Source of the DNA: Arthrobacter sp. PvP023
GTDB lineage: Bacteria > Actinomycetota > Actinomycetes > Actinomycetales > Micrococcaceae
Direction: 5' to 3'
Assembly: GCF_017832975.1 (NCBI RefSeq)
Contig: NZ_JAFIBI010000001.1
Span: 3,906,001 to 3,970,000 of the forward strand
DNA length: 64,000 nucleotides
Shown here in pieces: positions 26,911-35,282 of the stretch. Position 1 is the stretch's first letter; each line of letters starts with the position of its first letter. Made by a program: the position numbers and the translations under genes. The notes under the pieces were generated by a model. It was not told the DNA's origin, searched no databases, and was given only the letters and a program-made list of their open reading frames with translations.

Positions 26911-28596
26911 TTGAGGTGCATACCGGAGGAACCGGAATTCGGCGAGGGGCAGCAGGCAGAAAAGGCCGTCTGGGACGCACTGAAGAAAAGCCTTCCGGAT
27001 GACGTTGTCCTGGCCCACTCCGTCCACATCCGCGACGGCCGGAAGGAATACGAAATTGACCTGCTGGTCCTCTGGCCCGGAGTGGGCATGGCGGCCATCG
27101 AGGTCAAAGGCGGCCAGGTCACCATCGCAGACGGCCAGTGGTATCAGTCGGACAGGAGCAACAAGCGCAAGATACTGAGCCCGGTGGCGCAGTCCCAGAG
27201 CTCACTTCATGCCCTCAAGAATTGGCTGGAGATCCAGCTCGGTTCCCGGGTCAGCAGCCGCTGCGTCTACATGGTGAGTCTGCCCTACACCGATGTACCG
27301 AGGGACTGGACCATGGCCGGCTGCCCCCGGTCGCTGATCCTCGACCAGACGGACAGCAAGTCGCCCGCCGAGCTTGTCCGCCAGGCAATCGAAAACGAAG
27401 GCGGAGGTACCGCCCCGCTGGCCCCGGCCTTCCTGGAGCGAATCGTCCGCAAACTGGGCGGAAACCTCGACACCGCCGTCGGACCCTCCGGCAATCCCCA
27501 GGAGGATGAAGACGCCCAGGACCACCTCACGGAGCGCCAGGTCGTCCTGCTGCAAGCAACCCGCTCACTCCCCCGGATCCGGTTCACCGGCGGTGCAGGA
27601 AGCGGCAAGACCTGGCTGGCTGTGGAGAAGGCCCGCCTGCTCAGCAGGCAGGGCAAACGCGTCGGCCTCTTCTGCTACAACAAAGGCCTCGGGCAGTATC
27701 TGCAGGACCGCGTTTCCACCTGGCGCCAGGCCAAGCCCGTGTTCACCGGCGAGTTCCACGAATACGTGCGCGGGCTGGGGGTTCCGGACGGATCGGGGCA
27801 GGAGTACTTCGACGTGGAGATGCCCCGCCTGCTGAAGGAACTTGCAGCAACCATGAAGCCACACGAGCGGCTGGATGCCGTCGTCGTCGACGAAGCCCAG
27901 GACTTCGCCCCGCTGTGGTGGAATGCGCTGCTGGCCTGCACGAAGGACCCCGACGGCGGCGAGGTGTACGCCTTCATGGACGACCGCCAGGACGTCTACC
28001 GCCGGTGGGGCGGCGCGACGGCGGACCTCACCTCCGGCCCCATGGCCGCCTTCGTGCCCATCCACATTGATGAGAACCTCCGCAACACCCGCAAAATCGC
28101 CGAAACGTTCAGACCCTTCGCCGGCGAGCACTTCACTCCCCGCGGCAGCACGGGATTGCCGGTCCGGGTGGTGGATTGCCCCACCGACGAGGCCCTCGAC
28201 GTCGCCGGAGACTGCGTGGACGCCCTCATCGCCGAAGGCTGGGCCAACAACCAGATCGCCCTCCTCACCACCAAGGAACGGCACCCGGTGCACCGGGACT
28301 TCTTCGAGCGCGGCGCCACCGAAGACTACTGGCGCGAATTCCACGCCAGTGAAGCCGAATTCTACGGCCACGTTCTGGGCTTCAAGGGGCTGGAACGGTC
28401 CGTGGTGGTGCTGTGCATCAACGGCTTCAAGGACATGGACCGGGCTGCCGAACAGCTCTACGTCGGGCTGTCCCGGGCAAGGAGCCTGCTGGTCGTTGTT
28501 GGCGACTCGGGCTTGCTGGAGGAAGCCGGAGGCCGGGAGTTGAAGGTGGCGTTGTCACGTGCGCAGGCGTGGAATCCGATGCTGCAGGAGCGATAG
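26911..28596 (+). CDS. NERD nuclease domain fused to a UvrD/Rep-like helicase
   Basis: About 561 residues. The N-terminal ~120 residues are a NERD (nuclease-related) domain: E-Y-E-I-D-L-L-V-L-W, then A-A-I-E-V-K-G-G, the D...E-x-K core of an endonuclease-like fold. A superfamily 1 helicase follows: Walker A G-A-G-S-G-K-T near residue 230, Walker B V-V-V-D-E-A-Q-D near 325, and a motif VI-like G-L-S-R-A-R near 525. TTG 26911 follows GGGGGA at 26901-26906 and is preferred to TTG 26899. The adjacent helicase-sigma gene begins about 80 bases downstream on the same strand, so this may be the first gene of that operon or a separate defence gene. NERD-helicases are common in defence islands (family knowledge). 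Confidence 0.85.
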   Translation: MRCIPEEPEFGEGQQAEKAVWDALKKSLPDDVVLAHSVHIRDGRKEYEIDLLVLWPGVGMAAIEVKGGQVTIADGQWYQSDRSNKRKILSPVAQSQSSLHALKNWLEIQLGSRVSSRCVYMVSLPYTDVPRDWTMAGCPRSLILDQTDSKSPAELVRQAIENEGGGTAPLAPAFLERIVRKLGGNLDTAVGPSGNPQEDEDAQDHLTERQVVLLQATRSLPRIRFTGGAGSGKTWLAVEKARLLSRQGKRVGLFCYNKGLGQYLQDRVSTWRQAKPVFTGEFHEYVRGLGVPDGSGQEYFDVEMPRLLKELAATMKPHERLDAVVVDEAQDFAPLWWNALLACTKDPDGGEVYAFMDDRQDVYRRWGGATADLTSGPMAAFVPIHIDENLRNTRKIAETFRPFAGEHFTPRGSTGLPVRVVDCPTDEALDVAGDCVDALIAEGWANNQIALLTTKERHPVHRDFFERGATEDYWREFHASEAEFYGHVLGFKGLERSVVVLCINGFKDMDRAAEQLYVGLSRARSLLVVVGDSGLLEEAGGRELKVALSRAQAWNPMLQER

Positions 28597-28676
28597 GTGA
28601 CGTGGCCCACGTAAATTGTCGGAGCCACCGCATAGCCTGCAGTCACTAGATTCAGAACCGTCCAATGGGGGATGAA

Positions 28677-28804
28677 ATGCCAGAACTGGTCGACGCCGGG
28701 ACAAGCCCGGTCATGACGCTTCCGCAGGTGCCGGCCCAGGCTGCGCCCGCGCCAGTGCCGACTTCTTACGACTACGCCTTCTGTACGCGTGGCAGCAGGA
28801 GGCA
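28677..28804 (+). other. Out-of-frame N-terminal coding segment of the helicase-sigma gene
   Basis: ATG 28677, preceded by GGGGGA, opens a frame that reads M-P-E-L-V-D-A-G-T-S-P-V-M and continues for about 35 codons of plausible protein (ending S-Y-D-Y-A-F) before a stop near 28807. The helicase frame next to it has no ATG or GTG upstream, only TTG 28805, although it already encodes an L-Y-A-W-Q-Q-E-A-L Q-motif just before that TTG. One extra base near 28782 would join the two frames. Either a true frameshift, a sequencing error or recoding. Confidence 0.55.
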
Positions 28805-31210
28805 TTGAAGGCATGGCACGCGAACGCCCGCCGCGGCGTGGTGGAAGCCGTCACCGGTTCCGGCAAGACACGCGTCGGCATCGCCGCAGCGTTCGAGGCA
28901 GTCCGCCAAGGCATCAAGGTACTCATCCTCGTGCCAACCGCCGAACTCCAACGCCAATGGCTGGCGTCACTGCAGCGCGACCTGCCGAAAGCACGGCGCG
29001 GAGCACTCGGCGACGGCCGCCTCGACTCCCTCGACCACGTCGACATCCTGGTGGCGATCGTCCATTCGGCGTCCAACCGCCAGACGCTTCGCACCCACAA
29101 GGCCGGCCTGATCATCGCTGACGAGTGCCACCGCTACGCCGCACCGATGTTCACCGGCGCACTGCAGGAAGGGTACGCCTGGCGGCTTGGGCTGACGGCT
29201 ACGTACGAACGGTCCGACGGCGAGCACGAGAACCTCTTGACGCCCTACTTCGGCGGCGTCATCTACTCGCTTTGGTATGACCGTGCTCTGAAGGACGAGG
29301 TCATTGCGCCTTTCGACATCGCGCTGGTCGGCGTTGATCTGACCCCGTCGGAACAGATCAACTACGAGGAATTCTCGAACACGATGTTCGAAGCGGCCCG
29401 AAACCTGGAGTCCTACGCCGGAATCCCCAGGCGGCCCTTCCATCAGTTCATAGCCGCGGTGGCCACCCTCGCGGGATCGGATTCACCGAGCAGGGAAGCG
29501 ACGATTGCCCGCAAGTACATGAGGGCCATGGCGTCCCGGCTCACCCTCCTGGCCGAGGCAAAGACGAAGTATCACGCGCTCGCAGCCCTGAAGGAAACGG
29601 TCGATGGGTCCCACGGCACGCTCATCTTCACCCAGACCCAAGAATCTGCCCGCCGTGCACAGGAGCTGTACACCACTATGGGTTCCAAGGCCTCCGCGTT
29701 GTTCAGCGGGATGGCCAAGGACGACCGCCGGCAGGGCATGGAGGATTTCCACAGCGGCGCCTCCCAGATCCTTGCGGCACCAAGGCTCCTCGACGAAGGC
29801 ATCGACGTTCCAGAAGCCGACCTCGGGATCATCGTGGCGGCCAACCGGAGCCAGCGCCAGATGGTGCAGCGGCTCGGCCGAGTCATCCGCAAGAAGGCGA
29901 ACGGCCGCGTTGGCCGGCTCGTTGTCCTCTACTCGACAGGCACCGTTGAGGATCCCAACGTCCAGGGCGAGGAATTCCTCGGCAAGGTGCTGCCTTTCGC
30001 ACGCAACGTGGACTTCTTCGACATCAAGACGGATCTGGACCGGCTGCAGGAGTTCCTTGTCAGCGAGGATGTGGTTGAGACGGAGTCAGGTGGCGAGGCG
30101 GACCAAGCTGACGGTGAAGCGCTTGGTGACCCGGAAGTTGTGGTTGCCGAGCCCGGCCGCGACGCAGTCGACGAGAGCGAGGAAAGCGAGGAGAGCGCGC
30201 CGACGCACTTCGATCTGGAAGATTCCGACTGGCCGGAAGAACTCGCCGGATTGGAGGGCTTCAGCGAGGACGCCGTGCAGGACTACTTACGTCGCGCAGG
30301 ACGCGCGGATCTTCTGACGGCTGAGCAGGAAGTGGAGCTCGCCCAGGAGATTGAAGCCGGCCTGTATGCGTCGCACCTCCTGACGGACGGTGTTCCCCGC
30401 GGGCGTCGGGAATCCCGGGAGCTCCGCGAGATGGCCCTCCTGGGTAGCCGCGCCGCCAACGCGCTTCTTGAGGCTAACCTTCGGCTGGTGGTGTCCATCG
30501 CCAAGCGCTACATGAACCACGGCATGGATTTCCTGGACCTGATTCAGGAGGGCAACATCGGCCTTCACCGGGCTGTGTGCAAGTTCGATTACACATTGGG
30601 CAACAAGTTCTCGACATATGCGACTTGGTGGATTCGCCAGGCCGTGACGCGGGGCCTGGCTGACCAGGGGCGCATGATCCGTCTGCCTGTTCACATGGTG
30701 GAGCAGATACAAAAAGTCTTGGCCGCGCAGCGTGAAGCGACTGTGCAGGGACTCGCGCTAACTCCTGCGGAACTCGGAAAGGCCACCGGCCACTCAGCGG
30801 AGAAGGTGGAGTATCTCCTGAGTCTCACCAGGCCAGCACACTCTTTGGACTATTTGGTACCCGATGGCAAGGGCGGCCTGGAGCCGCTGGCGGACCAGCT
30901 GGTGGACCCAACTGATGTGGACGTGGTGGACCGCATTGCCGGTGAACAGCTGAAGGCCGAGGTGCATGCGGTGCTGGACACCCTGACAGAGCGGGAGGCC
31001 GGCGTCATCGCGATGCGCTTCGGCATTGACGACGGTGAGGAAAAGACGCTGGACGCGATCGGGAAAGTCTACGGCGTCACCCGTGAACGTATCCGCCAGA
31101 TCGAATCCAAGACCATGGCACTGCTCAAAGAACCAGAGCGGTCCGCGTCCCTTCGCGATTACTGCGGAGGCTTCGCGGTCGCGGACAGCACCGAATCGGA
31201 CTCAGACTGA
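28805..31210 (+). CDS. Helicase-sigma-70 fusion protein
   Basis: A 801-residue protein in which a complete SF2 helicase is joined to a complete primary-type sigma factor. Residues 1-415: XPB/type III-like helicase with Walker A TGSGKT (17-22), DECH box (106-109), TAT (131-133), D-E-G-I-D-V-P (330-336) and Q-R-L-G-R-V-I-R (355-362). Residues ~416-485: acidic linker. Residues 489-522: sigma region 1.2 (D-Y-L-R-R-A-G); 553-625: region 2, including F-S-T-Y-A-T-W-W-I-R-Q-A; 636-690: region 3; 718-786: region 4 with T-L-D-A-I-G-K-V-Y-G-V-T-R-E-R-I-R-Q-I-E. Promoter-reading segments are close to housekeeping SigA, so it probably contacts RNA polymerase and canonical promoters. TTG 28805 truncates the helicase Q-motif; see the upstream frame. 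Overlaps the next gene by one base (TGATG). Confidence 0.92.
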   Translation: MKAWHANARRGVVEAVTGSGKTRVGIAAAFEAVRQGIKVLILVPTAELQRQWLASLQRDLPKARRGALGDGRLDSLDHVDILVAIVHSASNRQTLRTHKAGLIIADECHRYAAPMFTGALQEGYAWRLGLTATYERSDGEHENLLTPYFGGVIYSLWYDRALKDEVIAPFDIALVGVDLTPSEQINYEEFSNTMFEAARNLESYAGIPRRPFHQFIAAVATLAGSDSPSREATIARKYMRAMASRLTLLAEAKTKYHALAALKETVDGSHGTLIFTQTQESARRAQELYTTMGSKASALFSGMAKDDRRQGMEDFHSGASQILAAPRLLDEGIDVPEADLGIIVAANRSQRQMVQRLGRVIRKKANGRVGRLVVLYSTGTVEDPNVQGEEFLGKVLPFARNVDFFDIKTDLDRLQEFLVSEDVVETESGGEADQADGEALGDPEVVVAEPGRDAVDESEESEESAPTHFDLEDSDWPEELAGLEGFSEDAVQDYLRRAGRADLLTAEQEVELAQEIEAGLYASHLLTDGVPRGRRESRELREMALLGSRAANALLEANLRLVVSIAKRYMNHGMDFLDLIQEGNIGLHRAVCKFDYTLGNKFSTYATWWIRQAVTRGLADQGRMIRLPVHMVEQIQKVLAAQREATVQGLALTPAELGKATGHSAEKVEYLLSLTRPAHSLDYLVPDGKGGLEPLADQLVDPTDVDVVDRIAGEQLKAEVHAVLDTLTEREAGVIAMRFGIDDGEEKTLDAIGKVYGVTRERIRQIESKTMALLKEPERSASLRDYCGGFAVADSTESDSD

Positions 31211-31797
31211 TGGCGGAGCCAAAGAAGCCAGCATGGTCGGCCAGGACGGCCGCAAAGGTGGACAACTATGAGGAGTTCATCGGACGCCTCGATGCCGCCA
31301 GCGCTAAGCTCACAGTACGACGCGACAGCCTGGACACGACCCTTGAGATCCTGACTGTGCTGTTTCGGCACAACAACGCCGGCCTTCAGCTTTGGGAGGA
31401 GCGGCTTATCCGTTGCGACGCCCTCTTGGCTGACTCTGCCAAGGTCCCCGAGCGGGAAGCTGCCTTGGGCGAGCTCCACGAGATTGCGCTGAAGATGGAG
31501 CCCCTCTTCAGGAACCGGACACAGCGGATCGGCGACCGATCAACTGTGGTCCGCGCCCGCCGCGACGAGATCAACAAATCGTTGGCCGGCCTCGAGAAGA
31601 GCAGAATGAAGCTGACATCGTCGCGGATGCTCGCGCAAGAGCGCGAAAACCTCAGCAGGGTCATCGGAGAACTTGTGGGGACGCCGGACGCGGCCGCAGC
31701 GGTCAACCCGGACCCCGGTCTGCGTAGCGACCTCCAGGACGCGCGGCACGCCATCATCTTGGCGGAGGCCCTACTCGAAGCGAAGCGGGACAGATAA
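31210..31797 (+). CDS. Coiled-coil protein
   Basis: A 195-residue, predominantly helical protein with long charged amphipathic stretches (residues ~20-75 and ~95-150; e.g. R-R-D-E-I-N-K-S-L-A-G-L-E-K-S-R) typical of a coiled coil. No catalytic motif, signal peptide or membrane span is seen. It starts within the stop codon of the helicase-sigma gene and its own stop overlaps the next start (TAATG), so it is almost certainly co-translated with both. The position between a transcription-like helicase and a membrane protein suggests a structural linker or oligomerisation subunit (inference). It has no obvious homologue that I recognise. Confidence 0.7.
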   Translation: MAEPKKPAWSARTAAKVDNYEEFIGRLDAASAKLTVRRDSLDTTLEILTVLFRHNNAGLQLWEERLIRCDALLADSAKVPEREAALGELHEIALKMEPLFRNRTQRIGDRSTVVRARRDEINKSLAGLEKSRMKLTSSRMLAQERENLSRVIGELVGTPDAAAAVNPDPGLRSDLQDARHAIILAEALLEAKRDR

Positions 31798-32384
31798 TGC
31801 CAAAACCCAAGGCCGAACAGCGCGTCCTCTGCAGCTTTACGTCCGACCAGTGGAGCGGCCGGCCGGCTCAGGGCGGCGGAAACATGTTCATCGGCTTCGC
31901 CGTGATCGGTGCGGTGCTGTGCCTCATCCTCATGATCTTTTTGCCCGGGCTCCGGAGTTTCGGGGCAGTGACGCTGTTTACTGCTATCTTCGCCATCCTC
32001 TTCACGGCTCTGTCCATCAAAGGAAGAGCCTCCGCCGAAAGAAGATTCCTGGCAGGCATCACCTCAAGAGTGAACGACATAATCGCGGGACTGACCGGAA
32101 ATTCCACGCACAATCTATCCGCCCAGCAGTTCAGGGCGCTCATCGAAAACGGCAGGCCCCGCCCGTTAATCGTCAATGGGGTTCCCGGGCTGGAGCTTCA
32201 GGCAGTCAGCGAACAGCTGCCGCCCCCGGCCCAGAATCCTGTGGTGAAACGGGTAAACAACGTGGTCCGGACGACGCGAGTCGTCGTCATAGTCACGCCG
32301 CCTGATTATGGAATATCGAGCTTTGACCGGCTGCTTGCGGCCGCCGCAGAAGCAGGCGGAAACAGCGGCTCGGGAGCTTCGTAG
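31797..32384 (+). CDS. Small membrane protein with two transmembrane helices
   Basis: A 195-residue protein. Residues ~30-52 (M-F-I-G-F-A-V-I-G-A-V-L-C-L-I-L-M-I-F-L) and ~58-77 (A-V-T-L-F-T-A-I-F-A-I-L-F-T-A-L) are strong transmembrane helices; the last ~115 residues are soluble. No signal peptide and no known domain. Start and stop overlaps make it part of the operon led by the helicase-sigma fusion. A membrane subunit between a DNA helicase-transcription protein and AddAB-like nucleases would fit anchoring of the system or an abortive-infection effector (inference). Orientation of the soluble part cannot be decided reliably. Confidence 0.7.
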   Translation: MPKPKAEQRVLCSFTSDQWSGRPAQGGGNMFIGFAVIGAVLCLILMIFLPGLRSFGAVTLFTAIFAILFTALSIKGRASAERRFLAGITSRVNDIIAGLTGNSTHNLSAQQFRALIENGRPRPLIVNGVPGLELQAVSEQLPPPAQNPVVKRVNNVVRTTRVVVIVTPPDYGISSFDRLLAAAAEAGGNSGSGAS

Positions 32385-32441
32385 CAGTTTTGTCGTTGCC
32401 GGTTGCTATGTTGTGTGAAATGTCAGGATGAGGGGGACAGC

Positions 32442-35282
32442 ATGACCTGCAGTACTTTTCCGTCGGTGAGCGATGCTCTGGCCGGGCTTGCAGCAATGAT
32501 CAGCCAGGCCCAAGCCAAGGATCCGCTAGCGCCCGTCACCGTCCTGGTCCCATCCCACGCGTCCGGGAGGGATGTGACCCGGTTCCTCGGCAGAACCCTC
32601 AACTCGGGCGCAGGAAGTGCGGGCATCAAGGCACTCACCCTAAAGGATCTGGCAACCGAACTCATCGCCGACGAGCCCGCCCTGGCGGGAAAACGCCCCC
32701 TCCTGCCGGTCCTCAGGCTTGGAGCAGTCAGCAAGGTCCTGATCGATAATCCAGGTCTCTTCAAAGATGTCGCCGAACAGCCCGCTACAGCCCGCGCCAT
32801 CGCCAAGACGGCGGAGCTGCTGGACGCCGTACCTTGCTCCTCCGACTCGGAACTCCCTGAGCTCATGCATGAAGTGCTGCGCATCCACGGCAAAGCCAGG
32901 GAGCTGCTGGGCCCGCGCTGGTACACCGACCACGAAGCTTTCACTCTCGCTAGCCGCAAACTTGAAACCATGGCGGCGATGCGACGGCTCGGCACCGTCA
33001 TAGGCTTCATGCTGGGCACCGATACGCATCCCTCCGAATCCTTGTTCAGACGGAGCCTCGAAGAAGCCGGAATGCGAGGCATCTCCGCGTCAGGTACCGG
33101 GGCTGACCGCACAACCCTCATGACGGCCTCCGACGCTGACGACGAAGTCCGCGCCGTCGTCCGCCTTGTCGTCGAAAGGCTGGCAGCAGGCACAGCCGGC
33201 CACCGCATCGGGATATTCCACTCAGCCTCCCTGCCATACGCCGCTCTGCTGACCCAGCGCCTTGGCCAGGCGGGCATAACTTTCGTCGGTCCGGCAGCCC
33301 ACCGTCTCGCGGACTCACCGCTTGCGCGCGGACTCCTGCAACTGCTGACGCTCGACCCACAGGATCCCGACATGCGGGCCATCCTGAACATCCACGCCGA
33401 AGGAACGTTCGTCTGGCAGGGGGGAAAGCTGCCCAGCAGCGCCGCCTGCGAGAGGCTTCATGCCAGTCCCCCGGCCGAAGAGGACGCCGATGAAGGCGCC
33501 GGGGAGAAGGCATCCACTACGCGGGCCATTCAACGGGAACAGCTCGGAACGCTGCGATCCTTTGTGGCAGACCTTGCATCTCGGCTTGGGGAGATCCAGA
33601 CTGCCACGACCTGGGGCGAAGCATCAGCCGGGCTGGTCCGACTCCTTGAAGGCTTCATGGGCCCGCGGACAACCACCGAACGACCGGAAAAGGCTGCTGC
33701 CCGCGACGCGTTGGCCCAGACCGCCCGCGACCTCAGCCACCTCGACCTCGTCGGCCTGCCGCCCACCCCCTCGCTCATCCGCAGCGCAATGGAAGACGGG
33801 ATCGCTGCGAAGGGAGGCTGGACCGGGAAAAGCGGCACCGGCGTCGTCATCGGCAGCTACGCCGACGCCGTCGCCAGGGACCTGGATTCCCTGTTTCTGC
33901 TTGGCGCGGCGGAAGGGCTGGCACCGGCAAGAATCAAGGAAAACCCGCTCCTCCCGGACAGTGTCCGGATCATGATGGGCGGGAACCTCCCCACTGTGGA
34001 GCAGCGTGCAGAAGCCAGGAGGGAACAGTTTTTCGACGCCCTCGCCGCAGGATCCGAGCGGATCATCACCAGCCCCCGCGGCGATCTGCGCGGATCCGGC
34101 AGTTACCAGATCTCCCGATGGATCACCGCCAAGCCTTACAAGGAACTGCATTCCTTTGCCCACGGCGTCGAGAACGGCGCCCCCACATCGGCCGCGCTCC
34201 CTCCGACTGCCCAGGAGTGGAGGCTGCGTCACATCCTCAGTGCGGAGGACCGCTCAGCGGCGCTTCGCGACGATGCTGCGCTGCAGCGCGCACTCGATGT
34301 CACCCGCGACCGGCGCGACGGCATCTTCTCCAGGTTCAACGGCAACCTCGGCGCCCACGCCGGAACTATCGTTGATTCCGACAAGGCGTTGTCCCCGACC
34401 CGCCTCGAGGACTGGGTGACAAGTCCATTCAGCTACTTCCTAAAGCACGTTCTTAAGGTGAGCATCCTGGAGGACGTCGAACTGGAGGTTCAGATTTCGC
34501 CACAGCAGCGAGGCATCCTCGTCCACCAGGTGCTGGAAGACTACGTCCGCAGCATCACCAAGGATGGGCTTCCAACGTCGTCGAGCCGCCTAACGGAGCT
34601 TGCCACTGCTGCCTTTGCGGAATTCGCCAACCCGGCGTGGCTCCGGCACGTCTGGGAGCGGAACCAGGCCATGATCCGCCAGGACCTGGAACGGGTTTTG
34701 GCCGACGATGATGCGAGGTCCGCCGAGGGCTGGAGCTACCTCGCTGAGGAGGCCAGCTTCGGGCCGGAGAACACCGACAGCCACCCGCCGGTCGAACTGA
34801 CCCTTGACGACGGCACTGTGGTCCGGTTCCGGGGCAAGGTGGACCGGATCGACCGGAATGTCGACGGCACGGTCAAGGTCATCGATTACAAAACCGGCAA
34901 GGCCGACAAGTTCAAGCCGCTCAACGACCACCCCACCGCAGACGGCACCCGGTACCAGCTTCCGGTCTACGGCCTGTTTGCGCGGACCCTCGCAGCCCCT
35001 CACTCACCCGTCGCGGCGGAGTACTGGTTCATCTCCAAGGCCGGCAACTTCGCCAGGATCGGCTACTACGTGACTGACGATGTCATTGAACAGCTTCGAG
35101 CGGACGCCGGTCTCATTATGTCCGCACTGCGGAACGGGATATTCCCCCTTCGGCCCGAGTCTGACCGGTACGTCAACTTCACCACCATGATGGGGGCCCA
35201 GGAGCTTGGCCAGCGCTGGCTTAAGCTTCAAAACGCCCACGAACTTCAGCCCTATGCCCAGCTCCTGAAGGCGGAGAAATGA
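32442..35282 (+). CDS. AddB-like protein with C-terminal PD-(D/E)XK nuclease
   Basis: About 946 residues. The first ~560 residues resemble the helicase-like, catalytically dead part of AddB/RecC: no Walker A is seen (V-T-V-L-V-P-S-H-A-S-G-R-D replaces the loop). The last ~250 residues are a RecB/AddB-type nuclease: G-K-V-D-R-I-D followed by V-I-D-Y-K-T-G-K (residues ~805-830), the D...D-x-K core; the four-cysteine iron-sulphur site typical of AddB is not visible. ATG 32442 follows AGGGGGAC and is preferred to the upstream ATG at 32403. It starts 57 bases after the membrane gene and overlaps the AddA-like gene by four bases, giving a two-subunit helicase-nuclease. Separate from the housekeeping AddAB/RecBCD only by inference. 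Confidence 0.82.
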   Translation: MTCSTFPSVSDALAGLAAMISQAQAKDPLAPVTVLVPSHASGRDVTRFLGRTLNSGAGSAGIKALTLKDLATELIADEPALAGKRPLLPVLRLGAVSKVLIDNPGLFKDVAEQPATARAIAKTAELLDAVPCSSDSELPELMHEVLRIHGKARELLGPRWYTDHEAFTLASRKLETMAAMRRLGTVIGFMLGTDTHPSESLFRRSLEEAGMRGISASGTGADRTTLMTASDADDEVRAVVRLVVERLAAGTAGHRIGIFHSASLPYAALLTQRLGQAGITFVGPAAHRLADSPLARGLLQLLTLDPQDPDMRAILNIHAEGTFVWQGGKLPSSAACERLHASPPAEEDADEGAGEKASTTRAIQREQLGTLRSFVADLASRLGEIQTATTWGEASAGLVRLLEGFMGPRTTTERPEKAAARDALAQTARDLSHLDLVGLPPTPSLIRSAMEDGIAAKGGWTGKSGTGVVIGSYADAVARDLDSLFLLGAAEGLAPARIKENPLLPDSVRIMMGGNLPTVEQRAEARREQFFDALAAGSERIITSPRGDLRGSGSYQISRWITAKPYKELHSFAHGVENGAPTSAALPPTAQEWRLRHILSAEDRSAALRDDAALQRALDVTRDRRDGIFSRFNGNLGAHAGTIVDSDKALSPTRLEDWVTSPFSYFLKHVLKVSILEDVELEVQISPQQRGILVHQVLEDYVRSITKDGLPTSSSRLTELATAAFAEFANPAWLRHVWERNQAMIRQDLERVLADDDARSAEGWSYLAEEASFGPENTDSHPPVELTLDDGTVVRFRGKVDRIDRNVDGTVKVIDYKTGKADKFKPLNDHPTADGTRYQLPVYGLFARTLAAPHSPVAAEYWFISKAGNFARIGYYVTDDVIEQLRADAGLIMSALRNGIFPLRPESDRYVNFTTMMGAQELGQRWLKLQNAHELQPYAQLLKAEK

